Shown: positions 38,419 to 50,299 of the stretch, piece by piece
How positions within the stretch are numbered: position 1 is the stretch's first letter
Layout of the letters: every line of letters begins with the position of its first letter
Origin: Tetraselmis striata
Taxonomy: Eukaryota; Chlorophyta; Chlorodendrophyceae; Chlorodendrales; Chlorodendraceae
Direction of reading: 5' to 3'
Assembly (NCBI GenBank): GCA_006384855.1
Contig: VCJN01002174.1
Coordinates: 1-64,000, forward strand
DNA: 64,000 bases
Notes under the pieces: generated by a model
Databases searched by the model: none
Seen by the model: the letters and a program-made list of their open reading frames with translations, nothing else
What the model was told of the DNA's origin: nothing
Program-made: the position numbers and the translations under genes

Positions 38419-39147
38419 AAATATAATTTACATGAGCTAGCAGCAGAAGGCGATATCGGAAATCACCAAAATAATACACACAAAATATGCGATGACTGAG
38501 TCTAGTCGTATATCATTTTACATTATTCCTTCAGGCAGTGCGCACCGCGGCTTCATCACCGAAGTGCAGCACCGCAATTGCGTCCACCAGCGCCTCCACG
38601 CACTCCACCGCGCCCTCCCCCGCCGCTGCCGCCAGCGGACTGCGCCCCGCGCTGTCCGGGCGCAGGTGTACCGCGGCGGCCGCAGCGTCGCGACGGCGCG
38701 CAGCCCAGCGCAGGGTGGCCGGCGCGCTGCCGGCGACGGCGTGGTGCAGCAGCGTGGCGCCGCCGCCATCCGCGGTGGTCACGGGCACGCGCAGCTCGTC
38801 CAGCAGGTAGGCCAGAACCGGCAGGTTGGCATGCCGCGCTGCCACGAAGAGGAGCTCCTCCTGACAGAAGAATGCATCCCATAGCGTGTGCTCAACTCCC
38901 TTAACATTATATCTTATTATTTGTAAATAAGTAAATGTGCCGGGGAAACATTTGCCGATGCGCAACGCGATGCGACGCCGGCCCCCACCTGCACGAGGTG
39001 CGGGTCCACTCGTAGCTCGTCGTACAGCCGCACCCATACTGCGGTGGACTCACCACTGCGCACCATCTCGCTCAGCTCGCGCAGCGCGGCTACGGTGTCG
39101 GCCGCGGCGCCGCGGCTGCTGCCCCGTGCGCTGCTGCGCGAGATCAT
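28075..39147 (-). CDS. Ankyrin-like/RING-finger protein, probable E3 ubiquitin ligase, 1362 aa
   Basis: Probable RING-type E3 ubiquitin ligase with flanking ankyrin-like repeats, reminiscent of plant XBAT/XB3 proteins but with the RING in the middle. Twelve exons on the minus strand: 39147-38989, 38860-38546, 38090-37515, 37235-37047, 36800-36462, 35776-35365, 34741-34401, 33755-33464, 32940-32570, 31484-31244, 30162-29645 and 28410-28075 (TGA). Phases fit at every junction and sum to 1363 codons. Ankyrin-like helices: ELLFVAARHANLPVLAYLLD and GATLLHHAVAG in exon 2, TLLHIACEQRQPVPLLWLLA in exon 6, ALCVAVSRGG and LATAALCGQLELLQ in exon 9. The RING in exon 5 is C3HC4 with metal ligands near C467, C470, C485, H487, C490, C493, C520 and C523 (CGICID, CGHRLCTRC, CPIC). 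Exon 10 has an extra YCRCAACGG cluster. Intron 8 starts with GC. The start ATG at 39147 is the first in frame. Substrates are unknown. Confidence 0.75.
30893..31059 (+). mobile_element. Short inverted-end element, copy 3
   Basis: Full copy, 167 bases, from GGTGCCGACGTGG to GTGTCGGCGCC, in the intron between exons 31484-31244 and 30162-29645 of the ankyrin/RING gene. Its inner block GCAGACGAATATATAGCGGA and the GAGGCTTATGG block match the other copies. Confidence 0.7.
31201..31215. repeat. G run (C run in the transcript)
   Basis: Pure G run starting 28 bases inside the intron that follows exon 31484-31244 of the minus-strand gene, so the transcript carries C here. Confidence 0.85.
33098..33270 (+). 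mobile_element. Short inverted-end element, copy 4
   Basis: In the intron between exons 33755-33464 and 32940-32570 of the ankyrin/RING gene. The right end CGTCGGCGCC is clear; the left end is degenerate. The centre (TTTAGACGAAACTATAGCAG) and GAGGCTTATAATAGA match the family. Confidence 0.65.
35956..36122 (-). mobile_element. Short inverted-end element, copy 5
   Basis: Full 167-base copy in opposite orientation to copies 1-4, from GGTGCCGACGCACC to CGCATCGGCGCC, in the ankyrin/RING intron between exons 36800-36462 and 35776-35365. The inner TATTATAAGCCTC and GTTTCGTCTGCATT blocks are the reverse complements of the family blocks. Confidence 0.7.
36848..36890. repeat. G-rich homopolymer
   Basis: Over 40 bases, almost all G, about 50 bases upstream of the acceptor of exon 36800-36462 in the minus-strand gene, where the transcript would read C as an extended pyrimidine tract. 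Confidence 0.85.
38377..38418. repeat. (CA)n microsatellite
   Basis: About 20 CA units in the intron between exons 38860-38546 and 38090-37515 of the ankyrin/RING gene. Confidence 0.95.
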
Positions 39148-40209
39148 CGCGGGCTGCGCGCCTCCGAGGGCGAGGGCGCTCCGGCGCCGCAGCCGCCTCG
39201 CTCAGCGGCTCAGCCCGGCCCGCTCCGCATCACGCTACGGGGCGCGGCACACTATGCAAATGAGGTGCAGCGGGGGCCAGGGTGACGGGCGACTGTATTT
39301 CGCGCCCACCTTCGCGCGGGCACGCGCGCGAGTCACGCACTCGCGCCTGCTGCCGCAGTGATTCCCGCCCCGTCGGTCGGTATCCCACGCCACCGACCGC
39401 ACGCAGTTGCCACCGACCGACCCCACTAGTCGGAGCTCCCCCAGCGTCGCGCGGCTTGGATAGTCAGGTGTTGCCCGCTGTGTGAACGGGTTGAAGATAA
39501 CACGGGCCACCGTGCTCGACGCAGGGTTGGTTAAACGTGACGGGGAAGAAGTCGGATGAAGGAAAAGTACTACGGGTGACCTGTGGCGGATTGTGTTGTG
39601 ACCTTGGCTCTTCGCTGGATGCTAAAAACGATATTTCATGACGACAGCATCCATACCATTGACGACAGTTTTCGCCATCGTCGGGGGTCGGGCGGCGGGG
39701 TTATGGGTTTGGTCGTTATGGGTTTTGTCGTATGGGTTTGGTCGTATGCTGGATTTGGTCGTCTGGGTTTGAGGCGGCGGGGTCGTCATCGGGCGAGCGG
39801 GGATCGGGCAGGGGTGTGATGGGTTTGGTTACACGGGGTAGAGGTCAGGTCTTCGGGGTAGGGGTCCGCTACGCCGATGGGCGGCACCCTGTAGCTATAG
39901 CCGCCAGCGCCTCCTGCTGACGATGGCGGGTGCGCGTTGCTGGCTGAGCATTACTCGCGTAATCGGAGCTAGGTCATTAGTTGCGAGCAGCGCCATATTA
40001 TCGGGAGCAGCCCCGGCCGGTATTCGGAATCCTGCCGGACCAGCTCCCCAGAGGATTCCCTCCGCCCGACGGATGACGATGCGGATGAAAAACCCTGATC
40101 AGGGCCTGACTACTGACTGATGATACCCTACGATTGGGGTACATGCAAGTATGATCTAAACTAGTTTATTACGGGGTAGTTTCCTCCTTTCCTAACCACT
40201 TTCCGCTAG
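39148..40209. other. Spacer upstream of the ankyrin/RING gene
   Basis: Holds the likely promoter region of the minus-strand gene. A CTATGCAAATGAGG string (octamer-like) lies near 39253, about 105 bases upstream of the start ATG; its meaning is uncertain. From 39700 to 39780 a short GGGTTTGGTCGT motif recurs four to five times. No coding frame is convincing. Confidence 0.4.
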
Positions 40210-40216
40210 CTGTTAT

Positions 40217-43200
40217 TTGTGGGGACCCACCGTCGGTTACCAAACGCCAAGCTGCTCGGGCTTTGGCCTTGGCTACGCACGGTGGGCGAGTACAGCCGCG
40301 CAGCTGCCGCCCTTCACTCAGTCCCGCTCGCGCCCGCTGGCCCGCGGTTTCACAATAGAGAGCTCCTCCGCTTGCATCCCTGCTAGACCCCGAACCATGT
40401 TCCTTGCGCGCTCCCGGATCCGTTCTCGTTGGACCGCCTCACTTTCCCTGAGGCTTCGGTGGACGTTTGCGAGGTGTTGTCCAGCAGCCCCAATGGTTCT
40501 GCCCCATTCCTCGATGGCATCCGCTTTGAGGCTCTCCGTGCCCTCTGCTCGCGCTCCCACCTCCGTGGCATAGTCGAGGCCATCGCGAATGCGGAGGTCG
40601 TCCCTGCTGGCGTCGCCCATTTCCTTTCCTCCACTACCTTGGTTCCCCTAGATAAGCTGACGGCGTCGCCGGCGGAGCGCAATGCGTTGGAACTTAGTGC
40701 CGGAGACATGAAGGGGTTCGTTCGGCCATTGGCATCGGCAGCGTGCTCGTCCGGTACGCTATGCGCGTCCTCTTGCGCGCTCATGGCGAGCCCATCGCCC
40801 AATGGCTTGCCACCCGCGGCCAATATGGTTTTGGCGTTAAGGGTGGCGTAGAATTAGTTCAATTCCTTGTGCGATCTCTCCTTGACTCGGATCCATCCCT
40901 CGTCTTGGTGCAGCTTGACGCCGAAAACGCGTTCAATTCCTTCTACCGCTCCGAAATGTTCCGCACACTGCTCGAGGACCCTGTTTGGCAGCCTCTATTG
41001 CGTTCGGCGATCATGCTTTATGGTCAAGAGTACATTATGTACGATTTCGACGGCTCCCAACCCGGTCCCTCTCTCCGGATTCCAAGCCGTCGAGGGGTCC
41101 GCCAGGGTTGCGTCCTTGGCCTCGTCATGTTCGCCGTCGTCGCTGCCCGAGTGTATATATGCTCGCATCGCCGCGGCTGCCCCCAGTCACTCAGTGTTGG
41201 CGGCTTTCTCTGACGACGTCAACCTGGTCGGCACTGATGACGGACTTGCGCTTGCTACGTGGGTGGCCCCATCCGCTTTTGCCGCCGTTGGGTTAAGCGT
41301 CACCATTCGCAAACGACAGGCGCATTGTCAGCTTGGCTCTTCGTCCTCGTTCGGCGCCCTTCCTTTTGGGCATTTGTTGCATGGTGTTGCAGCCTCCTCG
41401 TCCGGAATCGAGGTGCTTGGTGCCCCTGTGGGCTCGGCCACTTTCGCCCGGGACCTGTTGGACAAAACGGTCGAAAAAATTCACCAATTTGGCTCTCGGC
41501 TTATCGGTTTGGCCGACCACTTCCACTCCCACACTGCTACTCGTTTGCTGCAAGTTTGCGGCCGTCGTTTCGGCCACCACCTCGTCCGCTCCACGCCTCG
41601 GGGCTTGGGTCGCTGTGAGGGGTATGGCGACACTATTACGTCCTTCCTTGAAGATGCAGACGCCGCCGCATTTTCAACGCTCGCCGGCATATGGGGTGTT
41701 AGCCCCGACCTCTTGGATACGCCCACCATGCGCACGCGGCTGTCCCTCCCGGCCCAATTTGGGGGCCTCGGCATCGGCGATAATGTGGTTATCGCAGATG
41801 CCTCCCACATCCGTTCGGCGCTGCCGCCCTTGTGGTTGGCCAAGCTGTGACTTTCCGCCGTGCTCAACACGCCACCCTGAGCGACGCCGGCGCGTTCCTT
41901 TCCGACCCGTCCGGCGTATCCAGCCCTCATAGGCTGTACCTTGTTGGGGCGTCCTCGATTCACCAGGCTTTGGCCACCCCAACGTTGGAGCCCGATGCCG
42001 CGCCAACGTGTCGGCGCCGATGTGGGCTGTCGAGCTTCGCGCTGCTCATACCCGTGTCGTTGACGAGTGTGGAGACGCGGTGCTCGAGGATCTAGCGGGG
42101 CCGTTGGCCTCTGCCCTAAAGTTGCTACCCTCCAAGCGCTCCCACGTTGCCCGTGCCGGCTGCTCGGCCGCTGGGGCTGAGCCGGCGTCTGCAATGCCCT
42201 CGGCGGCCGACCTCCAAGCTATCCCGCATTACTCGGACTGGGCCGCACTCCACTCCACTTTCCTGTGGAAAGTACAGGAAACCCTGAGCCACCTCATTCA
42301 CACGGTCCGCTTCGCAAAGCTTGCTGCACGTACGCCTACAAGCGGCCTTGACAGCATTCGCTTCCGAGGCCGCCTCTTGCGCGTTGCGACAGCGTTCCTG
42401 GTGACTGATCCTCCAAGTGAGGGTCGACTTGGTTAAGTCCGTGAGCGTTCCCCTGAGTACTACGATTCCATATTCCGCGTTGCCGCTTGCCGCCCATTTA
42501 TTTGGCCTTCCGGCGGCTCCTGTCCTCTCCCTTGGCGAGCCATGCCCTTGTGCTTTTTGCTCCTTCTCGGTACAAGGTATGCTGGCCCGTTTTGAGGATG
42601 CTGGCGTGGATTTCACTCCTTCAACTGGGGCGGTCGCGTACGCTGATCACGTGGCACGTTGCTCTGGGGGCGACTCCGATCACGCCGCACACGAGTGGGC
42701 GGCATGTGGCCTTTCCGACGTGTGCCACGACGTGAAGTCCGCGCTGGGCGTGGGTGTCCAGATCCTCACGGTCCCGTCGGAGCTTGTTTCTCTTCCGAAG
42801 GGCAGCGACGGCCGGCCGGCCGATGTTGGGCTTTTTGGGTATGGTGGTATCCGCGGGAACACGGTTGCTGTCGATACCACCATTGCCCCTATCCTCGGCG
42901 TGTCAAGCTCGGATCCAACGACTGCATTGCGGGATGCAAAGCGCCACAAAATCCAGAAGTATGACGAGGGTGTGCGAAACGCCGCCGTCATGCTTCGCTT
43001 TGTTCCTTTCGCCGTTTCCGAGTTTGGCTCGCTAGCCCCGCACGCTGAGGCCTTATTGGTGGAGCTCGCGGAAGCTAGCCACACACACACTGCCCAAAAA
43101 ACCGGCCGGCTCTTGTCTGCGTGGCGCCGCCGTTTCTCCGTGCCCATCAACATGGCACATGCAGACAACGTTCTTGGCGGGGTCGCGGCCGCGCGCGCGG

Positions 43201-43295
43201 CACGTGATGGTGCTCCTGCGCCTGCGTCGCGTCGCTCGTCGGCATGTGTTGCTACGACCCGGGTCATTGGTTGCAAGCGTCCTCGCCGCGGCTGA
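40217..43295 (+). mobile_element. Non-LTR retrotransposon with reverse transcriptase and restriction-like endonuclease, decayed
   Basis: LINE-type element of the class that carries its endonuclease after the reverse transcriptase. The RT part shows LVQLDAENAFNSFYRSEMF (near 40906), RRGVRQGCVLG (near 41090), LAAFSDDVNLVG (near 41198) and a thumb region to about 41840 ending FGGLGIGDN. From 42417 to 43295 a long frame shows GRPADVGLFG, VAVDTTI, AKRHKIQKYDEGV and FVPFAVSEFGSL, fitting the PD-(D/E)xK restriction-like endonuclease of R2/NeSL-like LINEs. The frame changes near 41150-41190, stops at 41850, and changes again at about 41900-42010 and 42420, so the element is not intact. Ends are not defined; the 3' end may reach about 43480. 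No poly-A tail or target duplication was seen. Confidence 0.7.
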
Positions 43296-44992
43296 TAGCC
43301 TACCCCGGGGCGGTGGTCCCTTTGGTTCCTGGCAGCTTGGCGACTTCGTGGTTCCCTTGGCTCCTCCTTGGTTCTTGGCTCCCTGGCCTCCTGCTCGACG
43401 TTGGTTTCATGCTTATGTCTCTCTTTTGCTGGCAACCTTTCATAGTTGTTGTTAGTTCTGTTTGTAGTGCGCATTTGCTACAGCCATGATGTAGTAATAT
43501 TTCTGCCAGCTGCATGTGCTGCCGGAGCGGTACGGCTCAGTAGTTCACCTATCGATGTGCCTCTTCGTGTGATGCAGCACGAGCAAACATAATAAAAGCA
43601 GCCGTAACAGCTAAGCATGCCATCTCCCATTTTCGTTGTAGTGTTCCACACAACGATTAATTGTCCCGCCGGTAACATGTTCGTTGCGGCCAAGATCACG
43701 CGTTGTTTAAAGACCGCATTCGGCTAAGTCACCATCCGAGTGTGATATCATCGTCCGCACGTCACTCCGTGCGATACCATGCCATATGGATAAGGCCCCG
43801 CTGCCAAGCCGATGCTCGAGTCGCTTTAAGCAATCATGCATGCCCACTATGCGTTGTTGTTGGAGTAGCTCACCTCGTCGCTGGCTCAATTGACGGCTCC
43901 GTGAAACTGATTTGTGGATATTCCGTCGTCGTAATCTACGCATTTCAGGATTATTCGAAAAGCCGTAAATGTCGCACTTTCCCGGGTCAGTGAGTGTGCG
44001 GTGCCGCATGTGGCGTGCTGCCGGGCCTTGGATGTGGCCGATGGCGAAACATGGGGGCAACATTCTCCCTTGCCCAACAACTTGGACGCCGCCTTCCGGA
44101 TTTGCAGCGGTCGCGCCCTCCGCATTGACATCTTCCGTTGCTGTTGGAAGGCTGCATTTCGCGGCTGCCGAGCGATGCGGCTCGGCCCACGGTGGGTAGT
44201 GCCTCGGCCGAGGTGCTAAAATAACGTGACATATTGTGTGCGGTGCCTCACACTTTGGGGCCGGGAAAAATATGACAAGCAATGTACACCATGTGAAGAT
44301 ATGATTTCATTCAATCACTTCCGTCAGGTAGCATTTGTGCGCGCGGGGGGCTCTTTGTCGGCATGATTGCAGCCTGAGCTATCCGAGGCCCGCCTTGCGT
44401 GGTACATGGTGCACTCGGCTTGGTGTGTGGTGAGATACATACTCACTCCCGGCAGAGAGCGCCGGCGCCAGATCTATATGCGTGCGATTACCGCGCCTGG
44501 GATCGCGGCCCCGGCCCCGTCCTTGGCTCCTTGTGCCGCTGCGCGCGGGTCCAGGCCAGAGCTCCCGTCCATATTCGTTATTCCAGATCTACTAACTCGT
44601 TGTCCGGGTATACCTTTCGCTGGGCTGCCGCCCTGACTCGGCTGATAGCTGGCCGAGTGAGCATGCGTGGCTAGTGGCCACCTGAAGCAGCCCGGGCCGT
44701 GGCGCGAGCTCCGACCGGCCGCTATGATCGCCCACATGATACGGCGGTGGAATGCGATGACATCTCTTGCGCTGCATTTGTTTCTCGCCAAATATCTCTG
44801 TCGGCACGCCGACAGCCGCCCCCTTGGCTTCGGCGGGAGGGATTTTGGCCGGCTGGCCGCCATTTGCCAGCCTCCACGCACGGCCTTGCGGCCCGGCGTT
44901 GAGCTATTTTGTTCTGCTTAATGTAGGCATTTTCTTTCCCAGTACTTTCCGTGCATCTCCGGACGCTTTGCATGTAACCAAACCCCTTACCC

Positions 44993-45590
44993 TTACCCTT
45001 GCTTAGGCAAGGCAACCAGGCCCGCGAGAACGTGCTCGGCCAGACTCCCGCCCTCCTCGACGACGCACGGCACGAAGCGGCGGCGCGACGGGGTGGGAAG
45101 AGGATGCGTCGACAATGTACTTGGTTTCCTCTCGCAAGCGGGCGGCGAACCCTGGCTGGACCGCGGCATAGGCCGCGATGGAGTTCCGGAAGACACGTGT
45201 GACGGCGGCATCGAACACAAGGTGCACCCTTTGTCCCATGCAGTCGAGTTGGACCATGTCGCCCGCCCGGCTTGCGTCCGCGGAGCGCATGCCGCGAACC
45301 TCGGTTCGTACAGAATCTCGCGGGGCGCCGGCTTTCAGTAGGATAGTACAACGAGCGCAGTGGCGACGCGCGCGTGCACCTTGTGCCACGCGCCAGCTCG
45401 GAGGCAATCTTACGGACGATGTGATGTTCCAACGCCTCGTCAGTAGCGCCAAGGGACAGGTTGTAGTGCGGGCACGAGTCCTCGGGGCTCAACGAGCTGT
45501 CGCCGAGGGCGGCGACGCCGCAGCACTGCGCAACGCGACGCGGTACGGTTCGGGTTCCACATTGTAAGTAAGATGCGGGAGTGTTGCAGG
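44993..45590 (-). mobile_element. LINE fragment, endonuclease part, opposite strand
   Basis: Minus-strand pieces resemble the endonuclease end of the element at 42417-43295: ALEHHIVRKIASELARGTR, then QRVHLVFDAAVTRVFRNS, AARLREETKYIVD and, in another frame, FVPCVVEEGGSLAEHVL, which parallels FVPFAVSEFGSLAPHAE. At least two frame changes separate these blocks. It looks like a 5'-truncated, older relative rather than a recent copy. Confidence 0.5.
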
Positions 45591-45974
45591 CTAGGTGTGC
45601 AACGTTCCCGTGGCGGCTAGACAAGGACAGTAGACGTATGCGTTCGGGCATTGTGGCCGCCTTATACATGTCGAAAAAGGCTCGCCACTTGAGCGTGTGC
45701 GAAGGAACCGCGGCGACCTTGCGCTTGCCGAAGGGGCAAATCGCCGAGCGGAAGTCTGTGCGGCAGGTCGAGCGTACCGGTGGAGTCGTTGAGAAGTCGT
45801 TTCAGTAGCTTGATTGGTCGTTTGAGTAGTCGTCGTCGTATCACGGCGACGAAAACGTACTATGGGTATGAGATTTGGGGCATATTGTACGATAGGAATT
45901 GTACAAAGTGCCGCTAAAGGTCGTAGTCCACGCGCGACTAGTATATACGGTACAACGCGCGTTCGCGCGTTTTG

Positions 45975-46300
45975 TTTACTACTGATAGTTGGATGTCCTT
46001 CCGCCGGATGCGGATTGCGCGCGTTCGCCGGCGACACGCCAATCCACGTGGCACGTATGCGACGCGCGCAACTACACGTCTTACCGAGCACGAGGATGAA
46101 GCGATGTACGGCGGGCGAGCTACAACCCGCAAATTAGACATAGACAAAAAACTGCCGTGACAACGAGCACAGTCAGCTCCAGCACATCGCAAAGAGTCGC
46201 CCCCGCTCTAGGTAGTAGCCTTTTAAAACTAGCGGGCTCTCTGCTGTCGCCATCTTCTATCTTCGCGCCCGCCTACCATGTGGCGGGTCGCGTCGATGCT
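45975..46300 (+). repeat. Left direct terminal repeat of the DIRS-like fossil
   Basis: Shares CGACACGCCAATCCACGTGG, CTACACGTCTTACC, ACTAGCGGGCTCTCTGCTGT and CATCTTCTATCTTCGCGCCC, in the same order, with 50300-50620. Ends are approximate. Confidence 0.65.
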
Positions 46301-47974
46301 CGCGACTTTGGTGGAAGCCAAGACTATCTATTGTCGTTAGTGGAAGTCAAGACACTTTGGTTTTCCCGCACGCTAGACCCGCGTGTGAAGACCCGCCGTC
46401 CCTCGACCACCAGCACCGTCTTTCTGGATGCGAGTAACCGGCCTATACCGGTTATGTTGACGGCTGCCGACTTTAAATCGCTTTCTTCGAAAGGCGAGAG
46501 CTAAGACATCGCACATCTCTCTTCTCTCTCTCGACCCCCATTACCACTGCGCCGGCCGCGCGGGTTGGTGGTACTGGTACCCTCCCCTCTTTTGCGTCGT
46601 GCCTCACTGCTATGACACGCTCCATCTTAGCGCCGACTACTAGGCGCTTCAGCCTTGCCGGCCGATTCATTTTTTGCCCCGTCATTGGTCACGGTTCAAC
46701 ACGCGACTTGTGTCCGACTCGACAGCCGTAGTCGAAAGAGCGGCCTGTCTGGCCGGCTACTTCTACCGCGGCGTGCCACGGTTACTCGTCCCTTAGCAAT
46801 CGACGTGTCTCCTGATTGAGCGCGGGCGAGTAGCCACATGCCAACCGCATAATAATGCACAGTTTGGACTACCCCCGGAATATTGTACTCGCGTGTCCGA
46901 CTACACGGGTCATAGAGTGCGACGCAACTGGCAAGCTTGGGCGGACATCGACGCCGGGCGCATCAAGGTCGTCGACAGTATCCGCAACGGCGTGCGCATC
47001 TAGTTCAAGGAGGGGGCGCCTGCCCGTTTTTACGAAGTAGTCGTCTCGATGGAGGGCGCCACTCCCGACAAGCGAAGTTACATGAATGGCGACCTGGCTC
47101 GTTTCTTGTCTAGCGGAGAATGGGAGGAAGGCCACTGCTCGCGGTGGGTCTCCCGACTCTTTCTCGTTCCCAAGCCCGGCGTCAACAAGTGGCGGCTCAT
47201 CATCGACCTGCGACCCCTTCACCAGTACGAGGAGCGAGGAGTCAAGCTTGAGCTTCGAGACCCTCACTCGGCTGCGTCATTTGGCTCGGCCCGGCGACTA
47301 CATGCTCTCTATATGGACATGCGGGACGGCTTCTACGCCGTCGGCATTGGCCCCGAGGACCGAGACTACTGCATCGTCGATTACCGAGACAAGCTTTACC
47401 GACTGGCGGGGCTCCCCATGGGATGGAGCCTAAGCCCCTGCTACTTATGCTCCTTCACTGCCGCGTTCAACCGCCACATGCGTCGCCCGACTTTCAGTGA
47501 CCCCTCACGGAATGCGTCGGTCCAAACTCGGGATGAGACGACGCCAGACACTGCGACCTCACGTCGTCACTTCCGCGGTTGTCGCATGCTCATCTACATG
47601 GACGACTTTATGTTTTTCGCGTCAAGTCGGGCGCACGCCTACGCCGTACGATACCGCATTACCTCGCTACTGGGGAAGCTGGGCCTCGACATCCCGATAA
47701 AGGCCAGTGGGAGCCGGTGCAACGGTTGGAGTACCTCGGCATGAAGTTTGACTCGCAGAACGGTTAGTACGATTCGGCCCCCTCAGCATATAAACTCGAC
47801 TCACTCGTTGTAAAGGCCCTCGGTCTCATCCGCCGTGCTAAGCGCGACAAACGATGGTTGCCTGTGCGAGAGCTCGCGAACGTCTCCTGGCAAGTCGTGC
47901 CCATCTTATGTTCCTCGCCATTAAGCCTGCCCGGTTCTACCTTCACGGCGCACCCGCACGGTGTTTAAAATCGG

Positions 47975-49140
47975 CGGTATAGGGCGCGTACTTTGCCTCA
48001 TGTACCCGTACACGAACCACCCCCCATCTCACCCCCGAGTCGGCCACTAGCAGTTCACATCACGATGTGAACGAAAGCGCTAGACCACCACCCATGGGTC
48101 CTTATGGGCTATGGGCGGGACACGGGCCGAATCGTTTGGGATTTGGTGAGGCACGGGTGAAGAATTGTGCGATTCAGCCCGTGTCTCACATCCGCCCAAT
48201 AACCGCATTTCCGCTATTTTCAAAGATTATCACAGCTACCCGTCCCTACATCGGCTCCCGGTGCACCTACAAGGAGACAAATCGACCCATATCGGTCTCT
48301 ATCACTAGCATATGGGTATAATGGCCTTCGATAGGCGTAGGTAGATGGGTGGCGCGCCGATCACCCATCTACGGGTGGTGGCTGACCGCCCCCCAATAAA
48401 TTCAGCCATTTATCTAATTTCGGCTCAAAAATACGGGGGGAGATGGGGCACCGCGCACCGACCACGTTATGGGCCACTCATGGGCTCTGCCGCACCTCTG
48501 CTAAGAGCTAGGCCATGGGACGGTACATGTGCGGCGGGCTAAATAGTATGCTGCTGCTTGTGACATGGAATGCCTACGCGGGAGGGGGTCGAGAGCGCGG
48601 AAAATCCGGGTCGGTCGGGTCCATTGGGCCGCGGCATCGACTGAGATTGACCGCAAACTGACCGCTAGCAGGCGTCGTCCCGTAGTATGTGCCTCTACTA
48701 GTGCCCATACGGTCGATAAGCAGAGAGCTGGCTCAGCGGCCCCCACGGGAAGGGTTGAGGCCGGGGGTGTATTTCCAAAAACGCGGGCTCCAAGATCGGA
48801 CGGTTTCTTGAATCGGGGGCACATGGGGCATCATTCGTCTCGGTATCTCCCTACCTCTAGCCCAATGTTTGTATAGCATCCCTCTGAGATAGGCTAGGGA
48901 CCTATCTTGTATTTCCAGGGCAAGTGGTGCCGGTTCGCTCGGGCATGAGGCCGTGAGCATCCCTCCGTGAGACGGGCGGACACTACCCGCCCGCAATTAC
49001 GGCCGACATGAGGCCGTTTTAGCGCACTGCTACGCAGCACACGAGCGGAATATACCGGGAAATAAGCGATAAACACATTATAGTATTCTAGAGTACTAAA
49101 TAACGTTATTCGAAATATATTTCGCTATTTCTCCGATTAG
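47975..49140. other. Insertion inside the DIRS-like fossil
   Basis: Lies between the RT and RNase H regions, which are contiguous in relatives. It contains short self-similar pieces (GGGTGG/ACCCATCTACGGGTGG) but no domain. Its own family and ends are not recognised. Confidence 0.4.
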
Positions 49141-50299
49141 GCAGCCGGTGACGGGTGCGCCGTGTCCGCGAGCTGCACGACGTGCTCCGCACGACGAATG
49201 ACTCATGGGATGGGCTTATCAAGATGACGCACAATCTCCGGCGTCACCTCGAGTGGTGGAGCGCGGTCCCTACCCTCAACAACGGGTGCTTACTCTACAA
49301 GTCCGCCGAGACCGTCTACATGCACGTCGACAGGTTCGGCTACGGGGGAGGTGCCGTCCTCAACGATGACGAGACCACCGAGACGCGCGGCTTCTGGCAC
49401 CGCGGTGACCGCGAGGTACACATCACCTACAAGCAGCTCAAGATTGTCCGGTCCGCCGTACTCACCTTCCTCTCGGAGCTGCGAGGTCGACATGTAATGC
49501 TACTCCACGAGGACTACACCATGGGGGTGGTCTACATTCTCGCCAACCTCACCTCCCGCTCCCTCTACCCATGACCGAGCTGGCGAGCTATGCAAGCTGT
49601 GGTTCATCCTCGACACCAACGACACCTCCATTCGTACACGGTCGCTACATCAAGACCACGGCGAACATCTGGGTTGACCGCCTTAGCCGCGAAAGCTACT
49701 ACGACGACTTGGCGTTCAACCTACGCCACTTTGACCACCTCGACAACATCTGAGGTCGCCACATCATCGACCGCTTCGCTACAATGGAGAACGCGCGGCT
49801 CCCACGCTACAACCCCGTTGGCGCGACCCCTGCAGTAGTGAGGCCACCGACAGGCTGCGCCGTTCCGACGCCGCGTGGCGTTGCGAGCACAACTTACTGG
49901 TGCAACCCTCCCAAGGGCCTCATTATCTCTACACCCTTGACGATCTCCACACCCCTGGCGCGGCGGCCACCGTCATCGTGCCCTACTGGCCCGACCGGAG
50001 CTGACACCAGCGCCTCTTGGAGATGGCGTGAGGTGGTTCTGTTCCAACCCTACTCCCCGGACCTCTTTTTGCCCGGCCGATGACTCGGAGTGCGCGACGG
50101 CGTCGGTCCTCCCAACTCCCAAGTAGTGGCCCGTGGTCGCCTTTCGCCCCCCCTCCGGAACCGGTGCCCGGCCCCGGCTTCTTGATCGCCCCTCGTCTGC
50201 CCCTCGGGCCGGCCGGCGCCCACCCGAGTCGTGCCCCAAGATCAAGCTCGGCAAAAAAAAACACAACCCCTCCCTTTGAAATGATTCTTACTAGTATAG

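Noticed and set aside
41481-42194. 237-codon minus-strand frame under the LINE
   Set aside because: Antisense shadow of the reverse-transcriptase region, which has clear RT motifs on the plus strand.
43707-44282. 191-codon minus-strand frame between the two LINE pieces
   Set aside because: No domain or homologue recognised, and overlapping frames on the plus strand are equally long. Probably chance in G/C-rich DNA.
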